This document shows, one piece after another, positions 1-8,953 of a DNA stretch of 64,000 nt; position 1 is the stretch's first letter; the number at the start of each line of letters is the position of its first letter. The stretch is taken from NCBI RefSeq assembly GCF_014931275.1, contig NZ_CP063110.1, positions 248,001 through 312,000 of the forward strand, written 5' to 3'. This stretch comes from Haemophilus parainfluenzae (GTDB taxonomy: Bacteria > Pseudomonadota > Gammaproteobacteria > Enterobacterales > Pasteurellaceae). The notes beneath the pieces are model-generated. The model saw only the letters and a program-made list of their open reading frames with translations. It was not told the origin of the DNA and did not search any database. The translations under genes were made by a program, and so were the position numbers.

Positions 1-801
1 TGCTTTGAGCTGCACATTGGGTAAAAGCAATAAACCACCGCCCATACCACCTGCCGCCCCCGCGCCTGGTTGTTCTTGAATTTGTTTACCACAATCTCGC
101 CCAGCGATTTCAGCAAAATGGGCTAATGCAGCATCAAGTTCTTTCACCATCTCAGGCGTCGCGCCTTTTTGTGGGCCAAAAATTGCAGAAGCGCCTCGTT
201 CACCACAAAGTGGATTATTTACATCACAAGCCACTTCGATTTGTACGTGTTGCAATCGAGGATCTAAATCAGTCATTTGAATTTCAGTAATTTTAGATAA
301 TTCTGCGCCACCAAAGCCAATGGATTGACCATTTTTATCCAATAAACGTAAGCCTAATGCTTGCAGCATACCCGCGCCACCATCATTTGTGGCACTCCCA
401 CCAATTCCTAAAATGATATGTTGAACACCAAGGTCAAGGGCTTGCTTAATTAGCTCCCCCGTACCAAAACTGGTGGTTTGACAAGGATTGCGTTTATCCA
501 TTGGAACAAGATGCAATCCTGATGCTGCTGCCATTTCGATAATCGCCGTTTTACCCTCACCCGATAAACCGAAAAAGCTTTTTACTTGATTGCCTAACGG
601 TGCAGTGACTTCCGTTTCAATCAGGCGACCTTGAGTGGCATCTACTAAGGATTGCACGGTTCCCTCGCCACCATCTGCCATCGGTAATTTCACATATTCG
701 GCATTCGGGAAAATTCGTTTAAAGCCTGTTTCAATTGCATTTGCCACTTCGAGCGCGGTTAAACTTTCTTTAAATGAATCAGGTGCGATGACAATTTTCA
801 T
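1..801 (-). CDS. Glycerate kinase, type 1 family (partial, C-terminus beyond window)
   Basis: Phosphorylates D-glycerate with ATP, feeding it into lower glycolysis in the cytoplasm. The reading frame is open from an ATG at 801 to the window edge, giving 267 residues. The N-terminus MKIVIAPDSFKESLTALEVA is the hallmark of this family, and the Gly-rich IILGIGGSATNDGGAGM and FGTGELIKQAL segments are also typical. The family is usually about 380 residues, so roughly the last 110 are missing. A GAGAG-type ribosome site precedes the start. It lies 14 bases downstream of the GntP permease on the same strand, so the two probably form a glycerate uptake and use operon. I cannot tell which phosphoglycerate isomer is made, so no symbol is given. 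Confidence 0.9.
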   Translation of the reverse strand, partial: MKIVIAPDSFKESLTALEVANAIETGFKRIFPNAEYVKLPMADGGEGTVQSLVDATQGRLIETEVTAPLGNQVKSFFGLSGEGKTAIIEMAAASGLHLVPMDKRNPCQTTSFGTGELIKQALDLGVQHIILGIGGSATNDGGAGMLQALGLRLLDKNGQSIGFGGAELSKITEIQMTDLDPRLQHVQIEVACDVNNPLCGERGASAIFGPQKGATPEMVKELDAALAHFAEIAGRDCGKQIQEQPGAGAAGGMGGGLLLLPNVQLKA

Positions 802-815
802 ATTCTCTCCTTAAA

Positions 816-2072
816 CTAATTAAATACACCAAAAATTAAGGTGGAAACAATGGTCATAATCAAACCCACCGCACTTTCATAAGGAATCAATTTTAATCGT
901 TCTTTCATGTCCATATTCACGCTACCGCCAGTTGCATGGAAGAAAGAACCATGTGGCATATGATCGAAAACTGTCGCCCCCGCATGAATCATTGCGGCAC
1001 CAGCTAGACTACTCACCCCCAACTCTAATAGCGTTGAACTAAACACATTCGAAGCAACCGCTGTACCTGCAGTTGTTGATGCTGTGGCAAGCGACATGAG
1101 CGCACCTGAAATTGGTGCAAGGATATAAGAAGGTAAGCCCGAATGTTTTAAGCCTTCAATAAGCACATCTTTCATACCAGAATTAGCAATAATACCGGCT
1201 AAAGCTCCCGTACCAAGTAGCATAATCGCCACCGGAGCCATTTTCCCTAAACCGCTAATCGCATAGTTATTGGCTTGGCGAAGCTTGCCCATACATAATG
1301 CGCCAATCAGACCACCAAGTGGTAAGGCGATTAAAGGATCAACTTTAATATCAGCTAACGGACGAAGTGCCAGTAAGAAGATGGCAACCAAAGGCGCCAC
1401 AAGTGCGGTCAAAAATGAGGGTAAATGTTGAGTATCAACGGCAACGCTCTCTTGTTCGGATACAAAAGAGCCTTTGTTTTTTAAACGTTTTGCTAAGAAG
1501 TAGGTTAAGACTAATCCAAAGATCCCGGGAATAATCCCCGCTACCATTACCGACGTTAAAGGCAGATGAAAGGTATCTGCTGCCGCAATCGCATTGGGGT
1601 TAGGTGACATCAAGTTTCCTGCTTTACCCCCACCAATCATCGCCAATAAAACGGCTGATTTTGATAAATTGGTGCGACGAGCTAACGCGAGCGCAATCGG
1701 GGAAACCGTAATAACGGCCACATCAATAAACACGCCAACAGCGGTTAAAATTAATGTGGCTAAGGCTAAAGCCAATAACGCTCTTGCTTCACCAAGTTTA
1801 TGTGTAATAGTTTCGGCAATCGTGCTAGCTGCCCCCGATTCAATGAGCACACCTGCTAGTACGCCCGCCGCTAAAATTCGCATAACGGCTGTCGTAATAC
1901 CCTGGGCTCCACCGATCATTAAGTTCACCGTTTCTGATAAATCAGCGCCTCCAACCAGTCCACCTATCAAGGCCCCCGTCAACATGCCATAGACTGGCGA
2001 GACTTTTCTCAAAATGAGAAAAATGGCCACAATAAGCGCAACTAATGCACCGAAGGACGAAACTGTTGTCAT
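816..2072 (-). CDS. GntP-family permease, probably for glycerate or a sugar acid
   Basis: Predicted inner-membrane symporter of the GntP/gluconate family. The 418 residues are mostly hydrophobic, with about a dozen membrane segments starting near residue 5. The conserved family stretch GGGKAGNLMSPNPNAIAAAD lies near the middle, and a second GATVFDHMPHGSFFHATGG motif near the C-terminus is also family-typical. The downstream glycerate kinase on the same strand, 14 bases away, suggests the substrate is glycerate. Gluconate or another hydroxy acid cannot be excluded from sequence. Its length is a little short of E. coli GntP (about 445 residues), with no sign of truncation. Confidence 0.88.
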   Translation of the reverse strand: MTTVSSFGALVALIVAIFLILRKVSPVYGMLTGALIGGLVGGADLSETVNLMIGGAQGITTAVMRILAAGVLAGVLIESGAASTIAETITHKLGEARALLALALATLILTAVGVFIDVAVITVSPIALALARRTNLSKSAVLLAMIGGGKAGNLMSPNPNAIAAADTFHLPLTSVMVAGIIPGIFGLVLTYFLAKRLKNKGSFVSEQESVAVDTQHLPSFLTALVAPLVAIFLLALRPLADIKVDPLIALPLGGLIGALCMGKLRQANNYAISGLGKMAPVAIMLLGTGALAGIIANSGMKDVLIEGLKHSGLPSYILAPISGALMSLATASTTAGTAVASNVFSSTLLELGVSSLAGAAMIHAGATVFDHMPHGSFFHATGGSVNMDMKERLKLIPYESAVGLIMTIVSTLIFGVFN

Positions 2073-2130
2073 AAATACCTACTTATATCCAATACCGCCG
2101 AAGTATATAAATGTTTGTGTACATTATACA

Positions 2131-2165
2131 AAAACGGCTTATGTAAAACACATAAGCCGAAATTT
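2131..2165 (-). terminator. Rho-independent terminator after dgkA
   Basis: A 10-bp perfect stem (CGGCTTATGT with ACATAAGCCG, loop of five) at 2135-2160 is followed on the minus strand by a run of T. It lies 22 bases past the dgkA stop, and ends the oapA-to-dgkA leftward run before the GntP gene. Confidence 0.8.
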
Positions 2166-2178
2166 TTACTTAAAATTG

Positions 2179-2187
2179 ACCGCACTT
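2179..2187. repeat. DNA uptake signal sequence family (Hin type), first of about 45
   Basis: Exact 9-mers AAGTGCGGT/ACCGCACTT recur through the window, for example at 2179, 5556, 5671, 7346, 8917, 9405, 10680, 16945, 18476, 18491, 21604, 30219, 30252, 35358, 43125, 50091, 55522, 56612 and 58895. Roughly a third lie in inverted pairs forming terminators. They mark DNA for uptake by the same species, fitting the presence of comE1. None is seen between about 23.4 and 30.2 kb or within the autotransporter gene. Confidence 0.95.
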
Positions 2188-2543
2188 TAGAAAAATAAAA
2201 TACTTCCCCAAACAACGGCAACGATGCAAAGCGCAATGAATACCGCTGCTGAGCCTTGGTCTTTAGCTCGCCCTGAAAGCTCGTGGCGTTCTGTACCGAT
2301 ACGGTCCACCACTGCTTCAACTGCACTATTTAATAGCTCTACTGCCATCACGAGCAAAACTGATGAAATCATCAGTGCGATCTCAATTTTAGTCTCGCCG
2401 AGCCAAAATGCGAGCGGAATCAGAATGCACGCAAGAAAACATTCGTGGCGAAATGCAGTTTCATTTTTGAATGCACTCTTTAAACCTTGCAAGGAATATT
2501 TTGTGGAGTTAATTAAATGGGTTAATCCCGTGGTTTTATACAT
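2187..2543 (-). CDS. dgkA: Diacylglycerol kinase
   Basis: Small inner-membrane enzyme that phosphorylates diacylglycerol with ATP, recycling lipid released by periplasmic glycan and LPS modification. The 118 residues match the family length. Three membrane segments are visible (about residues 30-48, 53-72 and 98-117), and the catalytic signature MAVELLNSAVEAVVDRIG sits between segments two and three. An AGGA ribosome site lies 7 bases before the ATG. It starts 20 bases after the relA stop on the same strand, so it is probably the last gene of that transcript. A USS core overlaps its stop codon (2179-2187). Confidence 0.95.
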   Translation of the reverse strand: MYKTTGLTHLINSTKYSLQGLKSAFKNETAFRHECFLACILIPLAFWLGETKIEIALMISSVLLVMAVELLNSAVEAVVDRIGTERHELSGRAKDQGSAAVFIALCIVAVVWGSILFF

Positions 2544-2563
2544 AAAAGTTCCTATGTTGTAAT

Positions 2564-4813
2564 CTATAAACGTTTTGCTTCGATAACGTCGTCTAACTTC
2601 GCTAATCTGGCCAGTATTTTACTTAAACTTTCCACATTTTTCAGTTCAATTTCCATATCCATCGTTGCCACTTGTTTTTTGGTGTCCGCACGGCTTGAAA
2701 CACCTAGTACACTGACTTTTTCATTCGCCAGCACAGTCGTAATATCGCGTAATAAACCATTACGATCACTCGCCACGATGCGAATATTAATATGGAAACC
2801 TGCCGCGTAATTATCCCCCCAAAGGGCTTCCACCACGCGTTCAGGATGTGCAGCTTGTAATTCAATAAATTGCTCACAATCGCAGCGATGAATTGAGATA
2901 CCACGCCCCATAGTAATGTAGCCCGCGATTGCATCGCCTGGAATAGGTTGGCAACAACGCGCCATATGATGCAGCAAATTACCGACACCTTCAACAATCA
3001 CATAGCCTTTTTTCTGCTGTTGGTCTGCTTTTTGTTGCGCCTTTTGCTGTGCGGTATTCGCACTTTTACTCGCCACATGACGGAGAATTTCTTGATCCGC
3101 CTCTTCAGCCGTCACTTTAATCAATCGGCTTTGCAAGAAATTCACCAACTGATTTAAACGAATATCCCCGCTACCAATTCCAGCGTATAAATCTTCGAGA
3201 TTTTTTAAGTTATAACGAGGTAATGCAACCTGCTCTACTTGTTTTAAACTGATATTCAAACGCGCAAGCTCATTATCTAATAGCTCTTTACCCGCAGGAA
3301 CGTTTTTATCACGATCTTGTTTTTTGAACCACGCTTGAATTTTCGCACGCGCTTTTGACGTATGTGTAAACCCTAAATTAGGATTTACCCAATCTCGGCT
3401 TGGATTCGGATTTTTCTGCGTGATGATATCCACTTGCTCACCCATTTGCAGGTGATAAGTGAATGGCACAATACGTCCCCCGACTTTCGCCCCAATACAA
3501 CGGTGACCAATTTCGCTGTGGATCGCATAAGCAAAATCAAGTGGTGTAGAACCCGCCGGTAAATCAACCACTTCACCTTTTGGCGTAAACACATAGACTC
3601 GATCATCAAAGACCTGGCTACGCAATTCCGCCATCACTTCGCCAGAATCCGTAATATCATCTTGCCATGCAAGTAATTTACGCAACCAAGTGATTTTTTC
3701 TTCGTAAGCAGAAAGGCTACCGGTCGTCCCTTCTTTGTATTTCCAGTGCGCCGCAACCCCAAGTTCAGCATCATCATGCATTTGCTGGGTACGAATTTGT
3801 ACTTCAATCGGCTTACCGCCTTTGCCTAATACCACAGTATGAATGGATTGATAGCCATTCGGTTTTGGATTGGCGACATAGTCATCAAATTCTTTTGGTA
3901 AGTGTTTGAAATGGGTATGTACGATACCAAGCGCGGTATAACAATCTTGCAATTTTTGCACGATAATTCTGACCGCTCTTACATCATATAAACCACTGAA
4001 TTCCAGATGTTTCTTTTGCATTTTTCGCCAAATGCTATAGATGTGTTTTGGACGACCGTAAACCTCAACCTGATCAATATTTTCTTTTAAATAACCGGTT
4101 AATTCTGTCACAAAATCAGTAATATACTGTTCACGATCTAAACGACGCTCATGCAATAATTTGGCGATATTTCGATATTGTTCTGGATGCAAATAACGGA
4201 AACAGTAATCTTCAAGCTCCCATTTCAATTGACCGATACCTAAACGGTTCGCCAACGGGGCATAAATATTGGAACATTCTTTGGCTGCCAACACTTTTTC
4301 TTCTTCGCAAAAATGATTTTCCGCATCGCGAAGAAAGGTAATACGTTCGGCAAGTTTGATGATCACACAGCGGAAATCGTCCACCATCGCAAGGAGCATA
4401 CGGCGCACATTATCCACTTGGGAAGCATTGGCAGAATGACTGGCGTTGAGCTGACGGATGTTATCCATCTCTTCCACGCCTTTGAGTAATTTGGTGATTT
4501 TAGGACCAAAATCTTCTTGAATTTGTTCCCAATCTACGAGTTGATTGGCCACTAATGGGAATAGCATCGCAGTGAGCAAACTCTCACTGTCCATATTCAT
4601 TTCATGCAGGATTTCCACCATTTCCACACCGGATTGCAATGTGAACACTGCATTTTCCATTTTATCGGCGTGTTCAGCTATTTTAGCTTGAGCGTAATAC
4701 CAGGCATCAATCAGGGATTTTTCAGTGGCGGCAGGAAGTTTAAGGCTCGAACACCATTGCTCGATCACAAAATCTTGCGGATTTAATAAGTGAGAACCAC
4801 GAACTGCAACCAT
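2564..4813 (-). CDS. relA: GTP pyrophosphokinase RelA (stringent response)
   Basis: Ribosome-associated synthetase that makes (p)ppGpp from GTP/GDP and ATP when uncharged tRNA enters the A site. The 749-residue protein has a degenerate N-terminal hydrolase-like domain lacking the HD pair, a synthetase domain with YDVRAVRIIV and EFDDYVANPKPNGYQSIH (the EXDD form typical of monofunctional RelA, near residue 307), a TGS domain (about 404-465), and a C-terminal ACT domain (about 672-749). I chose the ATG at 4813, giving MVAVRGSH as in E. coli RelA, because an AAGGGGG ribosome site lies five bases before it. An in-frame upstream start at 4849 lacks this support. Confidence 0.96.
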   Translation of the reverse strand: MVAVRGSHLLNPQDFVIEQWCSSLKLPAATEKSLIDAWYYAQAKIAEHADKMENAVFTLQSGVEMVEILHEMNMDSESLLTAMLFPLVANQLVDWEQIQEDFGPKITKLLKGVEEMDNIRQLNASHSANASQVDNVRRMLLAMVDDFRCVIIKLAERITFLRDAENHFCEEEKVLAAKECSNIYAPLANRLGIGQLKWELEDYCFRYLHPEQYRNIAKLLHERRLDREQYITDFVTELTGYLKENIDQVEVYGRPKHIYSIWRKMQKKHLEFSGLYDVRAVRIIVQKLQDCYTALGIVHTHFKHLPKEFDDYVANPKPNGYQSIHTVVLGKGGKPIEVQIRTQQMHDDAELGVAAHWKYKEGTTGSLSAYEEKITWLRKLLAWQDDITDSGEVMAELRSQVFDDRVYVFTPKGEVVDLPAGSTPLDFAYAIHSEIGHRCIGAKVGGRIVPFTYHLQMGEQVDIITQKNPNPSRDWVNPNLGFTHTSKARAKIQAWFKKQDRDKNVPAGKELLDNELARLNISLKQVEQVALPRYNLKNLEDLYAGIGSGDIRLNQLVNFLQSRLIKVTAEEADQEILRHVASKSANTAQQKAQQKADQQQKKGYVIVEGVGNLLHHMARCCQPIPGDAIAGYITMGRGISIHRCDCEQFIELQAAHPERVVEALWGDNYAAGFHINIRIVASDRNGLLRDITTVLANEKVSVLGVSSRADTKKQVATMDMEIELKNVESLSKILARLAKLDDVIEAKRL

Positions 4814-4861
4814 AATACCCCCTTGTTGATGAATATGGCTCGGTGACATCCTGTCAACCGA

Positions 4862-4880
4862 GTTGTCTTTTTAAGACAAC
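4862..4880. other. Short perfect inverted repeat between rlmD and relA
   Basis: GTTGTCTT and AAGACAAC form an 8-bp stem with a three-base loop about 50 bases before the relA start. An A run follows on the plus strand, so on the transcribed minus strand the T run comes before the stem. It is therefore not an ordinary terminator for rlmD. It could be an mRNA leader structure for relA; no function is claimed. Confidence 0.4.
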
Positions 4881-4914
4881 AAAAAAGTCTGACTATTCTA
4901 TCAGAATTTACACT

Positions 4915-6225
4915 TTATTTGATAAATAATGTCACCGACTCCAAATGACTAGTATGCGGGAACATATCAATCATTGCCGTTTTGATGATACGATAACCGA
5001 AAGAGCGAAGTATTTCTGCATCTCGTACTAAGGTTGCAGGGTTGCAAGATACATAAAGAATGCTTTCCGCACCTAGCTCACATAAGGCATTCAGTGCAAA
5101 AGCGGCACCGCTACGAGGCGGATCGAGAAGAATTTTATTGAAATGTTGTTTGGCCCAAGGTTGTTCTGAAAAAGCTTGGTCTAAATCGGCTTGATAAAAT
5201 TCAACATTCTCAATATGGTTAAACTGTGCATTCAATTGGGCTTTTTGTACCATATCAAAAACACCTTCAATTCCAACCGCACTTTTCACACGTTTGGCTA
5301 AAGGCAACGTAAAATTGCCCATGCCACAGAACAAATCTAAAACGTGATCGTCCTGATTCAAATCAAGCCAATCTAAAGCCGTCTCAACCATTTGCTGATT
5401 TAAGTGGGTATTCACTTGAATAAAATCGCGGATATCAAAAGATAAACGAATATCGTCTAATGTATAATAAGGCATTTCACCATGCACAAGTTGGATATTT
5501 TGATCATCTTGCAGGAACAAGTTCACGGCATTGATGCGTGCAAACTCGAGCAACAAAGTGCGGTCAGTTTCGGCTAAATTTCCTCTGTAACGTAACAACA
5601 TGGCTACGCCATTCTCTGCTGAAACTAATTCAATATGCCCTAATTGTTTCGGGGCTGAATATTGCGCCCAAAGTGCGGTCAATTTGGGGATAAGATCATT
5701 GATTGCTTGCTCTGCCACTAAGCATTGCTTAATGCTGACTAACTGATTGGAGTTTTTCTGACGAAATCCCATTTCAACGGTTTTGTTTTTAGCATTCCAC
5801 AGTAAACTTAATCGTACTCGACGACGATAAGCCCATTGTTCGCCACAAATCATGGGCATTAATTGAATGGGCTCTGCTTGCAGTTTACTTAAACGAGAAA
5901 AAAGGGCTTTCTCTTTAGCGTTACGTTGCATTTCTACAGGAATATGCTGGCCTTGGCAGCCACCACAACGCCCATAATAACGACATTGTGGCTCAACACG
6001 CTGATTACTCGCTTGTAGCCATTTTTGTGCAGTCGCTAATCCATATTGACGTTTTTCATCGGTCACTACCGCTTCCACTTTTTCCGTTGGCAAGGCATTT
6101 TCAATGAACCAGGTTTTACCTTGAATTTTGGCAACACCTAGCCCTTGATAATCTAAATCCTGAATTTCAGCGACGATTCTTTGTGTGGTTTTCTGTTTTT
6201 TTTGTGGAGCGTAAAGTAAAGCCAT
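4915..6225 (-). CDS. rlmD: 23S rRNA (uracil-1939-C5)-methyltransferase
   Basis: Uses S-adenosylmethionine to make m5U1939 in 23S rRNA. The 436-residue protein has an N-terminal TRAM domain, then an iron-sulfur site with Cys near 79, 85 and 88 (CRYYGRCGGC) and a fourth Cys near 167. The SAM-binding motif LDLFCGMGNFTLP is near residue 298 and the catalytic Cys is in YVSCNPATL near 392. I chose the ATG at 6225 (MALLYAPQKK), which fits the family N-terminus; an in-frame TTG at 6252 would add nine residues. It lies 36 bases after the recO stop, in the same leftward run. Confidence 0.95.
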   Translation of the reverse strand: MALLYAPQKKQKTTQRIVAEIQDLDYQGLGVAKIQGKTWFIENALPTEKVEAVVTDEKRQYGLATAQKWLQASNQRVEPQCRYYGRCGGCQGQHIPVEMQRNAKEKALFSRLSKLQAEPIQLMPMICGEQWAYRRRVRLSLLWNAKNKTVEMGFRQKNSNQLVSIKQCLVAEQAINDLIPKLTALWAQYSAPKQLGHIELVSAENGVAMLLRYRGNLAETDRTLLLEFARINAVNLFLQDDQNIQLVHGEMPYYTLDDIRLSFDIRDFIQVNTHLNQQMVETALDWLDLNQDDHVLDLFCGMGNFTLPLAKRVKSAVGIEGVFDMVQKAQLNAQFNHIENVEFYQADLDQAFSEQPWAKQHFNKILLDPPRSGAAFALNALCELGAESILYVSCNPATLVRDAEILRSFGYRIIKTAMIDMFPHTSHLESVTLFIK

Positions 6226-6261
6226 GATGGTGTTTTTATCTATTTGTATCAAAGAAAGGGA

Positions 6262-6966
6262 TTATTTTAAATAAAGTACATTTTGCGTAAATAATTCTCG
6301 GCTTTTCAGCGGCTTATCACCTAAATAAGGTTTAAGCGCGATGCGGGTAAAACGTTTTGCCGCTTGCAAGACTGCCTCATCGGTGAATTCCAAACGGTGA
6401 AAGGCGAGTAAATCTCGACCATAAAAGGTCAAGTTATCTTTCACCAACGATGCGATAAAACCCTTTTCAGCACGGTATTGGTAAGTCATCGATTCATCCA
6501 CTGGCAAACCTGAGCCAGCACAATGCAGAAAATCAATGCCATAACCTAAGATTTTAAGTAAATGAAATTCAAATAAACGTAATGTAGGCTCAACCTGTGG
6601 CTGAGTTGCTAAGCCTGTTAAGCATTGAAGATAATGCTGAAAAAGTTGTGGATTGGCAGTCTCTGGCTCGATCACACGCGTAATCAATTCATTCACATAA
6701 AAGCCACTATATAAAGCCGTTTGTTGCAAAGGCAACGTAATTGCTGCAGGCTCTGCTTTGGTGAGCGTTTTTAATGCACCTTTTCCTGACCAACGAAGAA
6801 GTAATGGCGTAAAAGGCTGTAAGACAGATTTCCATGCAGAACGTTTCGCACGTGCACCTTTTGCAATAACCGTCAAACGCCCTGTTTCTTCTGTGAACAA
6901 ATCCACCAAAAGGCTGGTTTCACTATAAGGGCGACGATGTAACACAAAGCCGCGTTGGAGATCCAT
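6262..6966 (-). CDS. recO: DNA repair protein RecO
   Basis: Works with RecR and RecF to load RecA on SSB-covered single-stranded DNA during gap repair and recombination. The 234 residues match the family length. The N-terminal OB-fold starts [20 protein letters not shown], followed by the RecO signature [10 protein letters not shown]. It lacks the four-Cys zinc site of some RecO proteins, as is usual for gamma-proteobacteria. It begins 7 bases after the upstream oapB stop, so the genes are surely co-transcribed. Recombination is also needed for natural transformation, a trait shown by the USS density. Confidence 0.95.
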   Translation of the reverse strand: MDLQRGFVLHRRPYSETSLLVDLFTEETGRLTVIAKGARAKRSAWKSVLQPFTPLLLRWSGKGALKTLTKAEPAAITLPLQQTALYSGFYVNELITRVIEPETANPQLFQHYLQCLTGLATQPQVEPTLRLFEFHLLKILGYGIDFLHCAGSGLPVDESMTYQYRAEKGFIASLVKDNLTFYGRDLLAFHRLEFTDEAVLQAAKRFTRIALKPYLGDKPLKSRELFTQNVLYLK

Positions 6967-6973
6967 AAAAGAA

Positions 6974-7381
6974 TTATTTGCCTGATTTTAATTCACTTGG
7001 TTGTTTAACACAGCGTTCTGCGAGCACTTCACCTACGCTAGTTTGTAATTGACTGAAGTCATCACGCTCCTGCCAATACCAACGAATATTCGCATAATTT
7101 CTCCCACGCTCAGAAATCACTCGTGTCAATTTTTCGGTTACATCATTAAAAGTAACGGTCACCTGACTAAGTGTTTTTTTACTTTTCTGTTTTTGCTTGG
7201 TATGAACCACACTCACTTCTTTATTGCCTTTACACAAATAAACCGTCGCTGAACCCTTTTGGGATTTTTTATCAACGGTTTGCACTTTCATTTTCTGTGG
7301 TGCTGGTTTGCTTAATTCAACATTTTGTGAACAAGCAGAAAGACAAAGTGCGGTCAAAATTACGCTTAATTTTTTTAACAT
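6974..7381 (-). CDS. oapB: OapB-like lipoprotein with an MliC-like (lysozyme inhibitor) fold
   Basis: Predicted lipoprotein of 135 residues. The start at 7381 gives [19 protein letters not shown], a signal peptide with lipobox LSAC; an in-frame start at 7420 would bury it. Its place between oapA and recO matches the Haemophilus gene oapB, tied to colony opacity together with OapA. Beyond that, the mature part shows a Cys after YL, a [17 protein letters not shown] stretch and a final ERC, which resembles MliC/PliC-type inhibitors of c-type lysozyme (two Cys bracketing a small beta fold ending YxW...L...C). That function is my inference. A USS core sits inside the signal peptide codons at 7346-7354. 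Confidence 0.8.
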   Translation of the reverse strand: MLKKLSVILTALCLSACSQNVELSKPAPQKMKVQTVDKKSQKGSATVYLCKGNKEVSVVHTKQKQKSKKTLSQVTVTFNDVTEKLTRVISERGRNYANIRWYWQERDDFSQLQTSVGEVLAERCVKQPSELKSGK

Positions 7382-7458
7382 GAATTCTATTTCCATCAAG
7401 GGTTGTTTATGATTGCTCACTTTGCAAAATGAGCAAGGATAAACAATCTTATCTAGAA

Positions 7459-7482
7459 AAATGGGCGATTACTCGCCCACTA
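7459..7482 (-). terminator. Hairpin after oapA
   Basis: GGGCGA and TCGCCC form a 6-bp GC-rich stem with a four-base loop at 7463-7478, followed on the minus strand by ATTTTTC. It lies just past the oapA stop and before oapB, so it probably lowers or tunes expression of the genes downstream. Confidence 0.6.
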
Positions 7483-7486
7483 AAAA

Positions 7487-8878
7487 TTATTTTTTATACT
7501 GATATGAACCATCGGCTTGACGAATGAACTTACCGCCATTTGATAAACGAAGCTCACTCACTCGGCCTTGACCGTTCACTGAAACCTGTACTTTATCACC
7601 AGGTTTGAAACTGCTTAATGCATTACCTGCACCGCTTGCTTTTGTCATAGCATTCACATCTGAAATATTTAGTTTATTATCACGGAATACTTGCATCAGT
7701 GAAACACCTTGCGGCACCGTTAATGTTTTTGTTGCACCGGTTGAAGCGGTTTGTGCTGCTGGTTCAGCTGCTTTCACCGCATTGTGGGTTGCTGATTTCG
7801 CTTCCACAATTTGAACCTTACTGTCTTTAGTAGCAACAGGTTTCGCTTCTTGAATTTTGCTTTGCTCTTTTTTCACGGTTTGAGTCGGCTGAGCTGTCGC
7901 TTTTTCAGTTGCTGGTTTAGGTTGTTTTTTCTCTTGAACCACTGGTGTATGTTCACGACGAGGTTCTGCTTTATGCTCAACCGTTGCAGTATGTTTTTCT
8001 GCCGTTGGCTGCAGTGTTCTTAGCAATGGTTCTTTACTTGTTGCATCAAGAGTTGGTTTAACTGGCACAGGTTGATTTGCTGGTTGTTGAGCAACAGTTT
8101 GTTGTGCAGGTTCTGCAGTTTGTGATTTAGCGGCATCTGCTTTATCACCTACATATTCCATTGCTGGAGGTGTATCTGATTTAGCATCATTTGCTGTTTG
8201 TTCTGTTGTTGCAGGAGCTGTAGTATTATTGTTATCTAATACTGTAGTTTCAACTGGTTGAGACTGATCCAATGATTGGAATTGAACTGGAATTTCGTTA
8301 CTATTTTGTTGTTCAAAAGACTCCACCGTATCTGAGTTTGGTTTTAGGGTGAAGAAAATGATCAGTAATACCACTAAACCCAAAATTGCAATAAATAAAC
8401 GACGATGTTTTTCTGGTAACATTTGTAGAACCTTCCATTTTTCAGGTGATTTCAAGCTTGCTGCCGCAGCGGCTGCCGGTGCAACTGTTTCAGCTTGAGT
8501 TGTCACTTCTTCAACAATCTCTTCTGCAGGCGAATTTTCAAAAATCACTTTTTCTTCCGCTACGTTTTCTACCTGAACATTCTCAACGGGCTCTTGAGCT
8601 CCGAAAGCACTTGATGGCGCTGATTGTTCAGTATTTTCACTTTGAAATGCTTGAGAAGGTGAAAAAGGTTGGCTTGCTGCCGCACCAAAAGTTGGTTCGC
8701 GACGAACATGGAATTGCGTATCTGGTTGCTCTTTTTTACCAAATAAACCTTTGGCTTTATCAAAAATTGAGCCACTTTGTTGAACCGGTTTTCTTGGTGT
8801 CACAGAGTCTGTTTGATTAAATCCTAAATCTAATTCATTTTGAGATGAATTGTCGTTAGGTTGATTTTTATTATCCAC
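7487..8878 (-). CDS. oapA: Opacity-associated protein OapA
   Basis: Envelope protein that in H. influenzae gives colony opacity and aids colonisation of the nasopharynx. The 463 residues show a charged cytoplasmic N-terminal part (about 1-157), one membrane segment (about 160-180, ILGLVVLLIIFFTL), and a long low-complexity Pro/Ala/Gln/Thr/Lys linker (about 185-380) that probably spans the periplasm. A C-terminal OapA domain follows (about 383-450, TVPQGVSLMQVFRDNKLNIS and FKPGDKVQV), which is related to LysM/murein-binding modules. The layout fits a cell-wall-linked inner-membrane protein. It is the first gene of the leftward run to dgkA; a USS lies 40 bases upstream at 8917-8925. Confidence 0.93.
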   Translation of the reverse strand: MDNKNQPNDNSSQNELDLGFNQTDSVTPRKPVQQSGSIFDKAKGLFGKKEQPDTQFHVRREPTFGAAASQPFSPSQAFQSENTEQSAPSSAFGAQEPVENVQVENVAEEKVIFENSPAEEIVEEVTTQAETVAPAAAAAASLKSPEKWKVLQMLPEKHRRLFIAILGLVVLLIIFFTLKPNSDTVESFEQQNSNEIPVQFQSLDQSQPVETTVLDNNNTTAPATTEQTANDAKSDTPPAMEYVGDKADAAKSQTAEPAQQTVAQQPANQPVPVKPTLDATSKEPLLRTLQPTAEKHTATVEHKAEPRREHTPVVQEKKQPKPATEKATAQPTQTVKKEQSKIQEAKPVATKDSKVQIVEAKSATHNAVKAAEPAAQTASTGATKTLTVPQGVSLMQVFRDNKLNISDVNAMTKASGAGNALSSFKPGDKVQVSVNGQGRVSELRLSNGGKFIRQADGSYQYKK

Positions 8879-8953
8879 GGGATTACCTCGATTTGCTAAA
8901 CTAAAGATCGCACAAAAAGTGCGGTGAAAAATTGGATCGTATTTTATCGGATC

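Noticed and set aside
2069..2326. Minus-strand frame of 85 codons overlapping dgkA
   Set aside because: Runs out of frame through dgkA, with no ribosome site or recognisable domain.
4862..4880. Hairpin before relA as an rlmD terminator
   Set aside because: The T run is on the wrong side for the minus-strand transcript, so it was kept only as an unassigned inverted repeat.
8446..8820. Plus-strand Leu/Gln-rich frame inside oapA
   Set aside because: Shadow of the low-complexity oapA coding sequence.
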